Source: Streptomyces sp. WM6378 (lineage in GTDB: Bacteria; Actinomycetota; Actinomycetes; Streptomycetales; Streptomycetaceae). From it: DNA of 34,298 bases. The position numbers and the translations under genes are program-made. Shown piece after piece: positions 7,781-15,718 of the stretch (position 1 is its first letter; each line of letters opens with the position of its first letter). The stretch spans positions 1-34,298 of the forward strand of contig NZ_LGDD01000340.1 of assembly GCF_001279695.1 (NCBI RefSeq), read 5' to 3'. Below the pieces are notes generated by a model, which searched no databases, was not told the origin of the DNA, and worked only from the letters and a program-made list of their open reading frames with translations.

Positions 7781-8776
7781 ATGTCGAAGATCCGGCCCAG
7801 CAAGGGCGCCCCGTACGCGCGCATCATGGGCGTGGGCGGCTACCGTCCGGTGCGCGTGGTGCCCAACGAGGTGATCCTGGAGACGATCGACTCCTCCGAC
7901 GAGTGGATCCGTTCCCGCTCCGGCATCGCCACCCGCCACTGGGCCTCCCCGGAGGAGACCGTGGCCGCGATGTCGATCGAGGCCTCGGGCAAGGCGATCG
8001 CGGATGCCGGCATCTCCGCCGAGCAGATCGGCGGCGTGATCGTCTCCACCGTCTCGCACTTCAAGCAGACCCCGGCCGTGGCCACCGAGATCGCCGACAA
8101 GCTGGGCACCGCCAAGGCGGCCGCGTTCGACATCTCGGCCGGCTGCGCGGGCTTCGGCTACGGCCTGACCCTGGCCAAGGGCATGATCGTCGAGGGTTCC
8201 GCCGAGTACGTGCTCGTCATCGGCGTGGAGCGGCTCAGCGACCTGACCGACCTCCAGGACCGCGCCACCGCGTTCCTGTTCGGCGACGGCGCGGGCGCGG
8301 TCGTCGTGGGCCCCTCGGACGAGCCGGCCATCGGCCCCACGGTGTGGGGTTCCGAGGGCGACAAGTCGGAGACCATCAAGCAGACCGTGCCGTGGACCGA
8401 GTACGACAGCTCGGGCAAGTTCCCCGCGATCACGCAGGAGGGCCAGGCGGTCTTCCGCTGGGCCGTGTTCGAGATGGCGAAGGTCGCCCAGCAGGCGCTG
8501 GACGCGGCCGGGATCAGCCCGGACGACCTGGACGTCTTCATTCCGCACCAGGCCAACATGCGGATCATCGACTCGATGGTGAAGACTCTCAAACTGCCGG
8601 ACCACGTCACGGTCGCCCGTGACGTGGAGACCACCGGCAACACCTCGGCCGCCTCGATCCCGCTCGCAATGGAGCGGCTCCTGGCGACCGGACAGGCGAA
8701 GAGCGGCGACACCGCGCTCGTCATCGGCTTCGGGGCGGGTCTCGTGTACGCCGCGACGGTCGTTACCCTCCCCTAG
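7781..8776 (+). CDS. fabH: beta-ketoacyl-ACP synthase III
   Basis: Condenses an acyl-CoA primer with malonyl-ACP and so starts fatty acid synthesis; in Streptomyces it favours branched-chain primers. The catalytic triad is complete: Cys122 in SAGCAGFGYG, His256 in IPHQANMR and Asn287 in TTGNTSAAS. The product is 331 aa, standard length. The ATG at 7781 follows an AAGGAG ribosome site (7766-7771) that shares bases with the fabD stop, so translation of the two genes is coupled. The C-terminal GFGAGLVYAATVV glycine loop is normal. It is a cytosolic dimer, second gene of the fab operon. Confidence 0.97.
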   Translation: MSKIRPSKGAPYARIMGVGGYRPVRVVPNEVILETIDSSDEWIRSRSGIATRHWASPEETVAAMSIEASGKAIADAGISAEQIGGVIVSTVSHFKQTPAVATEIADKLGTAKAAAFDISAGCAGFGYGLTLAKGMIVEGSAEYVLVIGVERLSDLTDLQDRATAFLFGDGAGAVVVGPSDEPAIGPTVWGSEGDKSETIKQTVPWTEYDSSGKFPAITQEGQAVFRWAVFEMAKVAQQALDAAGISPDDLDVFIPHQANMRIIDSMVKTLKLPDHVTVARDVETTGNTSAASIPLAMERLLATGQAKSGDTALVIGFGAGLVYAATVVTLP

Positions 8777-8835
8777 GCACTCCGGATCTTCCGGAAGCCC
8801 GTAATTCGAAGCATTAACACCGAAGGAGCGCCAAC

Positions 8836-9084
8836 ATGGCCGCCACGCAGGAAGAGATCGTCGAGGGTCTCGCCGAGATCGTCAACGAGATCGCTGGTAT
8901 CCCGGTCGAGGACGTCCAGCTGGACAAGTCCTTCACCGACGACCTGGACGTCGACTCGCTGTCCATGGTCGAGGTCGTCGTCGCCGCCGAAGAGCGCTTC
9001 GACGTCAAGATCCCGGACGAGGACGTCAAGAACCTCAAGACCGTTGGCGACGCCGCCAGCTACATCCTGAAGCACCAGGCCTGA
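8836..9084 (+). CDS. acpP: acyl carrier protein of fatty acid synthase
   Basis: An 82-aa acidic four-helix protein that carries growing acyl chains on a 4'-phosphopantetheine arm. The attachment site is Ser41 in DLDVDSLSMVEV, the expected D-S-L context. A strong GAAGGAG ribosome site lies upstream of the ATG. The 59-nt gap after fabH is the longest before any fab gene except that before fabF. It includes an AT-rich patch and the 10-bp palindrome CTTCCGGAAG (8788-8797), which may mark extra control of this abundant protein. The position between fabH and fabF identifies it as the FAS rather than a polyketide ACP. Confidence 0.97.
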   Translation: MAATQEEIVEGLAEIVNEIAGIPVEDVQLDKSFTDDLDVDSLSMVEVVVAAEERFDVKIPDEDVKNLKTVGDAASYILKHQA

Positions 9085-9121
9085 TTCAGGACCTGAATTC
9101 GGGCTGCCACCCAGCGGTGGC
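9084..9121. promoter_or_regulatory. palindrome and small hairpin between acpP and fabF
   Basis: Immediately after the acpP stop lies the 15-bp palindrome ATTCAGGACCTGAAT (9084-9098, single-base centre). It is followed by a hairpin GCCACC/GGTGGC with a 4-nt loop (9106-9121). The hairpin has no U tract and is too weak for a definite terminator; an attenuator or mRNA-processing site is possible. Confidence 0.45.
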
Positions 9122-9162
9122 GCCGCTGATTCACGTCCCTTACACACGTGGAGAAACTTCCT

Positions 9163-10425
9163 GTGAGCTCGACCAATCGCACCGTGGTCGTCACCGGTAT
9201 CGGCGCAACCACACCGCTGGGTGGCGACACCGCCTCGACCTGGGAGGGTCTGCTGGCGGGACGCTCCGGTGTCCGCCCCCTGGAGGGTGAGCGCTTCGCC
9301 GAACTGCCGGTCCGGATCGCGGCCCCGGCCGCGGTCGACCCGAGCGAGGTGCTGCCCCGCCCGCTGGCCCGCAAGCTGGACCGCTCGGCGCAGTTCGCGC
9401 TGATCGCGGCCAAGGAGGCCTGGGCGGACGCGGGTTTCTCCGCCCCTGCGGGCGACGAGTCCGGCGTCACTCCGGAGCGGCTCGGCACGGTCATCGCGTC
9501 GGGCATCGGCGGTGTCACCACCCTGCTCGACCAGTACGACGTGCTGAAGGAGAAGGGCGTACGCCGCGTCTCCCCGCACACCGTGCCCATGCTCATGCCG
9601 AACGGCCCGTCGGCCAACGTCGGCCTTGAGGTGAACGCCCGCGCCGGCGTCCACACCCCCGTCTCCGCGTGTGCCTCGGGTGCCGAGGCCATCGGGTACG
9701 CCGTCGAGATGATCCGCACCGGCCGCGCCGATGTCGTGGTCGCCGGCGGCACCGAGGCGGCCATCCACCCGCTGCCCATCGCGGCGTTCGCCAACATGAT
9801 GGCGATGTCCAAGAACAACGACCACCCCGAGCAGGCCTCGCGCCCCTACGACAAGGCCCGCGACGGCTTCGTCCTGGGCGAGGGCGCCGGCGTGGTGATC
9901 CTGGAGTCCGCCGAGCACGCCAAGCAGCGCGGCGCCCGCGTCTACTGCGAGGTGCTCGGCCAGGGCCTCTCGGCCGACAGCCACCACATCGCGCAGCCCG
10001 AGCCGACCGGCCGTGGCGTCGCCGCCGCGGTGCAGAACCTGCTCGATTCGACGGACCTGAAGCCGTCCGAGGTGGTCCACCTCAACGCGCACGCCACCTC
10101 GACGCCGCAGGGCGACATCGCCGAGATCAAGGCGCTGCGCAAGGTCCTCGGCGACGACCTGGACCACGTGGCGATCTCCGCGACGAAGTCGATGACCGGC
10201 CACCTCCTCGGCGGCGCGGGCGGCATCGAGACCGTCGCCACGGTCCTCGCCCTGTACCACCGCACGGCCCCGCCGACCATCAACATCGACGAGCTCGACG
10301 AAGAGGTCGACCCGGGCCTGGTGAGCGGCGAGCCCCGCAAGCTCCCCGAGGGTTCGATCTCCGCGATCAACAACTCGTTCGGGTTCGGCGGCCACAACGT
10401 GGTGCTCGCCTTCCGTTCGGTCTGA
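9163..10425 (+). CDS. fabF: beta-ketoacyl-ACP synthase II
   Basis: Elongates acyl-ACP chains with malonyl-ACP in FAS II. The Cys-His-His triad is present: Cys170 in SACASGAE, His310 in NAHATSTP and His347 in MTGHLLGGAGG. The protein is 420 aa, normal for the family. GTG 9163 is chosen because GGAG (9150-9153) lies 9 nt upstream and orthologues begin close to SxTNRTVVVTGIG; a GTG at 9148 would add five residues and place the ribosome site inside the coding region. It is the last gene of the operon, followed 21 nt later by a strong terminator. Intact catalytic Cys and His residues exclude a chain-length-factor paralogue. Confidence 0.96.
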   Translation: MSSTNRTVVVTGIGATTPLGGDTASTWEGLLAGRSGVRPLEGERFAELPVRIAAPAAVDPSEVLPRPLARKLDRSAQFALIAAKEAWADAGFSAPAGDESGVTPERLGTVIASGIGGVTTLLDQYDVLKEKGVRRVSPHTVPMLMPNGPSANVGLEVNARAGVHTPVSACASGAEAIGYAVEMIRTGRADVVVAGGTEAAIHPLPIAAFANMMAMSKNNDHPEQASRPYDKARDGFVLGEGAGVVILESAEHAKQRGARVYCEVLGQGLSADSHHIAQPEPTGRGVAAAVQNLLDSTDLKPSEVVHLNAHATSTPQGDIAEIKALRKVLGDDLDHVAISATKSMTGHLLGGAGGIETVATVLALYHRTAPPTINIDELDEEVDPGLVSGEPRKLPEGSISAINNSFGFGGHNVVLAFRSV

Positions 10426-10446
10426 GCGCGCTCCGTACGTACGTCG

Positions 10447-10476
10447 AAGGGCCCCACCGTGGTCGGTGGGGCCCTT
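10447..10476 (+). terminator. fab operon terminator
   Basis: A perfect 12-bp stem, AAGGGCCCCACC/GGTGGGGCCCTT (10447-10458 and 10465-10476), with a 6-nt loop and a short T run on the right arm. It lies 21 nt after the fabF stop and can also serve the convergent DUF3145 gene. Confidence 0.9.
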
Positions 10477-10503
10477 TCGCGTACGCGGTTCAAAGGGCGC
10501 GGT

Positions 10504-10998
10504 TCAGACGACCTGGTGCAGCCAGCGGACCGGGGCGCCCTCTCCCGCGTAGCGGAAGGGCTCCAATTCGTCGTCCCACGGCTTGCCGAGGAGCTTGGCG
10601 ATCTCGGCCTCCAGGTCGGTCTCGCCCTGGACGGAACGGGCGAGAGCGGCGCGCAGCCGGTCCTCCGGGATCATGATGTCGCCGTGGATGCCGATCACGG
10701 CGTGGAAGATGCCGAGGTCGGGCGTGGCGCTGTAGCGCTCGCCCTCGGCCGTCGCGCAGGGCTCGGCCGTGACCTCGAAGCGCAAGAGGTGCCAGCCGCG
10801 CAGCGCGGAGGCGAGTTTGGAGGCGGTGCCGGGTTCGCCCCGCCAGGAGAATTCGGCTCTCCACGTGCCGGGCGATGCGGGCTGGCGGATCCAGTCGAGC
10901 TGGACGCGCACCCCCAGGACGCCGGCCACAGCCCATTCGACGTGCGGGCAGAGCGCGCGCGGGGCGGAGTGGACGTAGAGAACTCCACGTGTCGTCAC
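10504..10998 (-). CDS. DUF3145 family protein
   Basis: A 164-aa protein typical of actinomycetes, for which I know no demonstrated function. It opens with GVLYVHSAPRALCPHVEWA and ends WDDELEPFRYAGEGAPVRWL; both are highly characteristic of the family. The body is a compact mixed alpha/beta sequence with several conserved Trp and no signal peptide or membrane helix. It sits tail-to-tail with fabF across a shared terminator, an association I recall from other streptomycetes, which hints at but does not prove a lipid-related role. No metal site or catalytic motif can be named. Confidence 0.9.
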   Translation of the reverse strand: MTTRGVLYVHSAPRALCPHVEWAVAGVLGVRVQLDWIRQPASPGTWRAEFSWRGEPGTASKLASALRGWHLLRFEVTAEPCATAEGERYSATPDLGIFHAVIGIHGDIMIPEDRLRAALARSVQGETDLEAEIAKLLGKPWDDELEPFRYAGEGAPVRWLHQVV

Positions 10999-11324
10999 CG
11001 GGACCTCCAGTGCGGTTCGAGGTTCGCCTTCCCCAGCGGCCTCGCGCCCCTGCCGTTCCCGGTCAGGACAGCACCTGACATTCTGCCCCTGGGTTCAACA
11101 GTAAACAGCATCGGGAGCTAATCTCCTGAAATGGGACAGTATGTGACGTGATGTAATTTACCGGAGACGTCTGGCGTGGTTCCTCTGGCTGGACGGGCCA
11201 AAGCTACCGCGCGGAGCTGTGCCAAGGGTGTCGTAATGTCGGTCGGAGCGCCTTCGAACACCAAGCTTTCACTCGCGAGGACGCCGCGAAAGCCGAACGA
11301 CCGCCGCACGGAGGGGGACCCGGG
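10999..11324. other. divergent intergenic region
   Basis: A 326-nt gap between DUF3145 and the lipoprotein hydrolase. Near the DUF3145 end lies an inverted repeat GTCAGG (11062-11067) / CCTGAC (11074-11079). An AT-rich core (about 11095-11165) must carry promoters in both directions; I cannot fix hexamers reliably. No small gene with a ribosome site is convincing; a 73-codon frame at 11176 overlaps the hydrolase start and looks spurious. Confidence 0.5.
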
Positions 11325-12218
11325 ATGCCGGACAGCCGCCGGAGCCGTCCTGCCCGCACCACGGCCGCTCTCCTCGCGGCGACCGCCCTCGCCCTGACCG
11401 CCGGCTGCCAGTCCGGCGGCGGCCACTCCTCCGCGAGCCCGGCCGCCTCGAAGAAGCCCTCGCCGAGCCCCTCCCCCGCCTGGGACCGCAGCCCGAAGTC
11501 GGTGGCCGCGGTGGGCGACTCGATCACCCGCGGCTTCGACGCCTGCACGGTCCTCGCCGACTGCCCGGAGGTCTCCTGGGCGACCGGCAGCGATGCCCAG
11601 GTCGACTCCCTCGCGGTCCGCCTCCTGGGCGCGGCGGCCCCCGCCAACAGCTGGAACTACGCCAAAACCGGCGCCAAAATGGCCGATCTGCCGGCCCAGA
11701 TGGACCGGGCCGCGGCCCAGCACCCGGGTCTGGTCACGGTGATGGCGGGAGCGAACGACGCCTGCCGCGGGGATGTGTCGGACATGACACCGGTGAACAC
11801 GTTCCGCACGGAGTTCGAGGCGTCCCTGCGGCGGTTGCGCGCGGTGTCGCCGAAGTCCCAGGTGTACGTGTCGAGCGTGCCCGACCTGAAACGGCTGTGG
11901 TCGACCGGGCGTGGCAGCCCGCTGGGCAAGCAGATCTGGAAGCTGGGCATCTGCCAGTCGATGCTGGCCGACGCCGACGACCTGGGCGCGGCCGCGACCG
12001 AGCGGCGCACCGAGGTGTACGACCGGGTGGTGTCGTACAACAAGGTCCTCAAGGACGTGTGCGCGAAGGACCGCGCCTGCCGTTACGACGGCGGCGCGGT
12101 CTTCGACTACGACTTCGGCGGCGACCAGCTGAGCCCCTGGGACTGGTTCCACCCGAGCAAGAACGGGCAGGGCCGCTTGGCGGAGATCGCGTACGGAAAG
12201 GTGACGGCGGCGGGCTGA
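11325..12218 (+). CDS. lipoprotein SGNH/GDSL hydrolase
   Basis: A 297-aa exported lipoprotein. The signal peptide ends in the lipobox LTAGC with Cys28 as lipid anchor, followed by a low-complexity Ser/Pro/Lys linker to about residue 55. The SGNH blocks follow: block I VGDSITRG with nucleophile Ser66, block II Gly in the segment NSWNYAKTGAKM, block III GANDACR with Asn, and block V DWFHPS with catalytic Asp and His. The family hydrolyses esters of lipids, glycans or acylated polysaccharides outside the membrane. A GGAGGGGGA ribosome site precedes the ATG. Several Cys in the later part (for example CAKDRAC) could form disulfides, consistent with an exported fold. The gene stands alone. Confidence 0.9.
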   Translation: MPDSRRSRPARTTAALLAATALALTAGCQSGGGHSSASPAASKKPSPSPSPAWDRSPKSVAAVGDSITRGFDACTVLADCPEVSWATGSDAQVDSLAVRLLGAAAPANSWNYAKTGAKMADLPAQMDRAAAQHPGLVTVMAGANDACRGDVSDMTPVNTFRTEFEASLRRLRAVSPKSQVYVSSVPDLKRLWSTGRGSPLGKQIWKLGICQSMLADADDLGAAATERRTEVYDRVVSYNKVLKDVCAKDRACRYDGGAVFDYDFGGDQLSPWDWFHPSKNGQGRLAEIAYGKVTAAG

Positions 12219-12244
12219 ATCGTGCGGCCGCCGGTGGTTGGAAA

Positions 12245-12412
12245 CCCTGGGGCTCCGCCCCAGACCCCGTATCGCGCCTGAAGAGCGCTCGTCCTCAAAC
12301 TCCCCCAAGGCCTCAAGGGCCAGGGGGACCCCCATGACGGCCTGGGTATGCCTGCATGGGCACGCTGCCAAGAGGGACCCTGCTAGGGGCGCGGGGAACT
12401 GCGCGACCAGCC
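12245..12412. repeat. dispersed streptomycete intergenic repeat, copy 1
   Basis: A non-coding stretch between the convergent SGNH and GH3 genes. It starts with the hairpin CTGGGGC-TCC-GCCCCAG (12247-12263). It ends with a GC-rich block (12385-12412) whose reverse complement contains TCGCGCAGTTCCCCG, found again at 19409-19424. Blocks of this kind recur at 19355-19424, 25667-25705 and 33901-34261 in this window. No gene is visible in the gap. Confidence 0.75.
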
Positions 12413-12459
12413 ACAGCGGGCCCGCACCCATGACTGGGCCGCACCCCGCAGGGCCCCGC

Positions 12460-14907
12460 TCAGACCTCCAGCGTCGCGCTGAGCCGGACGTCCGCCAGGG
12501 AGTGGCAGGCCCGCACCTCGTACTGGCCCGGGACGAAGCTCCACGCCCCCGCGAGCTCGTCCCAGATCTCGAACACCCGCCCCCGCAGGGGGATTTCGAC
12601 CTCGACGGAGTCTCCGGGCGCGGCCTCGACCGAGGCGAACCCCGCCAACCAGCGGCGCGGTCGCGACACCGCGTCGGCGACCGGCGCCAGGTAGATCTGG
12701 ATGGTCTCGCGCCCGGCACGCGCACCCGTGTTGCGGACCCGGACCTTGGCGCGGGCGGGGGTCGCCTCCAGGGACTCGTACTCCCAGCTCGTGTAGCCGA
12801 GCCCGTGCCCGAAGGGGTAGGCGGGCGCCACCTCGGCCCGGTCATAGGCGCGGTAGCCGATGAACAGGCCTTCCTCGTAAGGGAGTTGACCCACCGTCGG
12901 GCGGACCTCGGTGACCGGGGCGTCGGTGAGGCGGGCCGGCCAGGTGGTGGGGAGGCGGCCGCCGGGCTCCGCGTGGCCGAGCAGGACGTCTGCGAGGGCG
13001 GCGCCGCCCTCCTGGCCGGGGAACCAGCTCAGGAGCACCGCCGCGACGTCGCCCCGCCACGGGAGTTCCACAGGGGAGCCGGAGTTGACGACCACCACGG
13101 TGTTCGGATTGGCGGCGGCGACGGCGCGCACCAGGTCGTCCTGGCGGCCGGGCAACCGCAGGTCGCGGCGGTCGAAGCCCTCGGACTCGACGCGGTCGGT
13201 GGTGGCGACCACCACCACGGCGAGCTCGGCGGCCCGTGCGGCCTCGACGGCCTCGGCGATCAGTTCGTCGGCGTCGCGCTGCGGCCCGAGGTGGGTGAGC
13301 GAGAACATCACGGCGGTGAGCGGCGCGTCGGCGGCCTTGTGCACGGTGTGCCGCAGGGACACCTCGACGGGTACGCCCTCGGTGAGGTGGGCGCGGCCGC
13401 GTTCGGCGGGGGCGCCGAAGAACGCCTCGAACGGGTCGGCTCCGTCGCTCATCGCCTGCGTGCCGTCCCACAGGAGGCGGCCGCCGACGGTGAGCGTGTA
13501 GCCGCCGATGCCCCGGGTGCCGAAGGTGTGCTCGCCGCTCTCGCGCGGGGTGAGGGTGCCCGTGACCTCGACGGAGTGCAGCGCGTCGTGGGTCACCCCT
13601 GCGGGCAGGTCGTCGCCGATCCACTGCACCTGGCCGCCCGGCAGGGACCCGGTGCCGAGGACGTTCCCGTCGGCGTCGCGGCAGACGGCGCGGAGCTCGA
13701 ACCCCTGGTCCGCGGGGGCGAGTTCGTCGCTCGGGTCCGCGCCGACCGTGTACGTCAACGCACCCGCGGGCAGGGCCGCGGTGAGGCCGATGAGCGGGGA
13801 GACGACGCGCTCGGGGAAGACGGTCGCCGAGCCGCCGCCGAGGACGCGGGCGTCGCGTGCGGCGGCGCCGATCAGCGCCACCTTGCGGACGCGGGCCGGG
13901 TCGATGGGCAGGGTGTCGCGTTCGTTGCGTACGAGGACGAAGGCGCGGCGGGCGACCTCGCGGGCCAGCGCCGGGCCGTCGACGGCGGCGGGGAGTTCGG
14001 TGACGGCGGCGTCGACGCCGTCGAGGATGCCGACGCGCGCCGCGAGCCGCAGCACGTTGCGCACCGCGTCGTCGACGACCGCCTCGTCCACGTCGCCCTT
14101 GCGGACGGCGGCGGCCAGCGCATCCCCGTACACGGTCTTCGGGCCCGGCATCGCGACGTCGAGCCCGCCGAGGATGTCGCCGACGGTCGAGCGGGCGGCC
14201 ATCCAGTCGGAGACGATGAACCCGTCGAAGCCCCACTCGCCGCGCAGGACCTCGTTCTGGAGGTAGCGGTGCTCGGTCATCGTCACGCCGTTGACCTGGT
14301 TGTACGCGGCCATGATGCCCCAGGGGTGGGCGTTTTCGACGATGGCCTCGAAGGGGGCGAGGTAGAGCTCGCGCAGCGGGCGCGGGGCGATGACGTTGTC
14401 GACGGTGAAGCGGTCGGTCTCGGCGTCGTTGGCGACGAAGTGCTTGACGGTGGTGCCGACGCCGCCGGCCTGGACGCCGCCCACGTAGCCGGAGGCGATC
14501 TCGCCGGTGAGGTAGGGGTCCTCGGAGTAGCACTCGAAGTGCCGGCCGCCGAGCGGTGAGCGGTGCAGGTTCACGGTCGGCGCGAGCAGCACGTGGACGC
14601 CCTTGCGGCGGGCCTCCTGGGCGAGCAGCGCGCCGGCCCGGCGGGCAAGGGCCGGGTCCCAGGTGGCGGCGAGTGCGGTCGGGGACGGCAGGGCGATCGA
14701 GGGATCGTCGGCGGTCCAGCGGACCCCGCGCACCCCGATCGGGCCGTCGGACATCACGAGGGAGCCGAGCCCGATCTGGGGCAGCGCGGGCAGCGACCAC
14801 ATGTCCTGGCCGGCGAGCAGCCGGGCCTTGGCCTCCAGATCGAGCTTGCCGAGGGCCGTCTCGACGGCCTCGCTGTAGTCGGGGGTGGAAACGGGTGCGC
14901 CTGCCAC
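12460..14907 (-). CDS. glycoside hydrolase family 3 beta-glucosidase with PA14 insert
   Basis: An 815-aa GH3 enzyme. The TIM-barrel domain covers about residues 20-330, with the nucleophile Asp234 in GFIVSDWMAA and the conserved substrate-binding KHFVAND (Lys155, His156). The alpha/beta sandwich domain follows, interrupted near residues 400-510 by a PA14-like carbohydrate-binding insert (around GEHTFGTRGIGGYTLTVGGR). After QLPYEEGLFIGYR, whose Glu is the likely acid/base, comes a C-terminal fibronectin-III-like domain. No signal peptide is present, so it acts on imported oligosaccharides or glycosides. GTG 14907 has an excellent GAGGAGG ribosome site. It is divergent from a TetR regulator that probably controls it; the sugar specificity cannot be read. 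Confidence 0.93.
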   Translation of the reverse strand: MAGAPVSTPDYSEAVETALGKLDLEAKARLLAGQDMWSLPALPQIGLGSLVMSDGPIGVRGVRWTADDPSIALPSPTALAATWDPALARRAGALLAQEARRKGVHVLLAPTVNLHRSPLGGRHFECYSEDPYLTGEIASGYVGGVQAGGVGTTVKHFVANDAETDRFTVDNVIAPRPLRELYLAPFEAIVENAHPWGIMAAYNQVNGVTMTEHRYLQNEVLRGEWGFDGFIVSDWMAARSTVGDILGGLDVAMPGPKTVYGDALAAAVRKGDVDEAVVDDAVRNVLRLAARVGILDGVDAAVTELPAAVDGPALAREVARRAFVLVRNERDTLPIDPARVRKVALIGAAARDARVLGGGSATVFPERVVSPLIGLTAALPAGALTYTVGADPSDELAPADQGFELRAVCRDADGNVLGTGSLPGGQVQWIGDDLPAGVTHDALHSVEVTGTLTPRESGEHTFGTRGIGGYTLTVGGRLLWDGTQAMSDGADPFEAFFGAPAERGRAHLTEGVPVEVSLRHTVHKAADAPLTAVMFSLTHLGPQRDADELIAEAVEAARAAELAVVVVATTDRVESEGFDRRDLRLPGRQDDLVRAVAAANPNTVVVVNSGSPVELPWRGDVAAVLLSWFPGQEGGAALADVLLGHAEPGGRLPTTWPARLTDAPVTEVRPTVGQLPYEEGLFIGYRAYDRAEVAPAYPFGHGLGYTSWEYESLEATPARAKVRVRNTGARAGRETIQIYLAPVADAVSRPRRWLAGFASVEAAPGDSVEVEIPLRGRVFEIWDELAGAWSFVPGQYEVRACHSLADVRLSATLEV

Positions 14908-14955
14908 GGCCGTACCTCCTCGTAGAAGTCCGCTGGTGGGACCATGGTGACCGGT

Positions 14956-14987
14956 TTACCTGTAGAGCGGTAGGGTTAGTTACCTGT
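14956..14987. promoter_or_regulatory. direct-repeat operator candidate between GH3 and TetR genes
   Basis: Two exact copies of TTACCTGT (14956-14963 and 14980-14987), 24 bp apart start to start, lie in the 147-bp divergent promoter region. A further small palindrome, CCGTACGG (15004-15011), lies nearer the TetR gene. Binding by the adjacent TetR protein is inference. Confidence 0.4.
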
Positions 14988-15054
14988 CCGTGATATTCGA
15001 ATGCCGTACGGTCCTCTCGGAACACCGACGGACCGGCACGGAGCGGGGGCAGAC

Positions 15055-15648
15055 ATGGCGAGGACCAGGAGCGCCAGAAGCGAGGAGCGGCGCGCGGACA
15101 TTCTCCGCGCCGCCCTGGAGGTCATCGCGGAACGCGGCTACCGGGGCGCCTCCCTCGGCGCGGTCGCCGAGCGCGTGGGCCTCACCCAGCAGGGCCTGCT
15201 CCACTACTTCCCCACGAAGGAGGCCCTGCTCGTCGCCGTCCTGGAGGAGCGGGACCAGTGGGACACCGGCGGTCGGCGGACCTCTGCCGACGGCTGGCGC
15301 CTGGAACTGCTCGCCTCCCTGGTCGAGTACAACGCGATGCGGCCCGGCGTCGTCCAGACGTTCTCGGCGCTGCTCGGCGAATCGGTGACGGACGAGCATC
15401 CGGCCCGCCCCTTCTTCACCCGCCGCTACGCGCAGGTCCGCGAGGAGATGGCGGGCGTGCTGCGCGCCGAGTTCGGCGACCGGCTGCCCGGCGGGCTCAC
15501 CCCGGAGCGGGCGGCCCCGCTGCTCGTCGCGGTGATGGACGGCCTCCAGTACCAGTGGCTGCTCGACCCGGAATCGGTCGACATGGCGGCCGCCTTCCAC
15601 GACTTCGTGGCGCTGCTCGGGATCCCGGACGGCACTGACGGCTCATAA
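15055..15648 (+). CDS. TetR/AcrR-family transcriptional regulator
   Basis: A 197-aa one-component regulator. The N-terminal TetR HTH is textbook: RRADILRAALEVIAERGYRG, then ASLGAVAERVGLTQQGLLHY with FPTKEALL (about residues 12-57). The C-terminal ligand domain is all-helical and contains a conserved RPGVVQTFSALLGESV segment. The ATG at 15055 begins just before the basic arm (MARTRSARSEERR); an upstream in-frame ATG at 15001 would run through a palindrome in the promoter. The close divergent placement to the GH3 glycosidase predicts repression of that gene with relief by a sugar or aglycone, but the ligand is unknown. Confidence 0.9.
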   Translation: MARTRSARSEERRADILRAALEVIAERGYRGASLGAVAERVGLTQQGLLHYFPTKEALLVAVLEERDQWDTGGRRTSADGWRLELLASLVEYNAMRPGVVQTFSALLGESVTDEHPARPFFTRRYAQVREEMAGVLRAEFGDRLPGGLTPERAAPLLVAVMDGLQYQWLLDPESVDMAAAFHDFVALLGIPDGTDGS

Positions 15649-15718
15649 GTCCCTCTATCCACACAGGACTTCCGTGCGAATACTGGGCGGCGACCGGACT
15701 TCGACGGAAGGATCAGCG

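Noticed and set aside
8773..10395. A 540-codon frame antisense to fabF and acpP
   Set aside because: It covers two well-identified genes on the opposite strand and encodes repetitive Gly/Asp/Arg/Val sequence.
5564..10425. Polyketide or secondary-metabolite cluster
   Set aside because: The fabD-fabH-acpP-fabF order, intact FabF catalytic residues and absence of a chain-length factor, cyclase or tailoring gene indicate primary fatty acid synthesis.
11062..11079. Shared regulator motif linking the GTCAGG/CCTGAC repeat here with the ATTCAGG/CCTGAAT palindrome at 9084
   Set aside because: The half-sites share only TCAGG, the spacings differ (6 versus 1 nt), and chance similarity is likely.
12238..14559. 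A 773-codon open frame antisense to the GH3 gene
   Set aside because: It mirrors the GH3 codons in complementary phase, as high-GC DNA often does. Its protein is low-complexity Gly/Arg/Val/Glu without any domain, and the GH3 frame has full motifs and a ribosome site.
12842..15025. A 727-codon Arg/Pro-rich frame on the same strand as GH3
   Set aside because: It is an out-of-phase translation of the GH3 gene with extreme Arg content and no recognisable fold.
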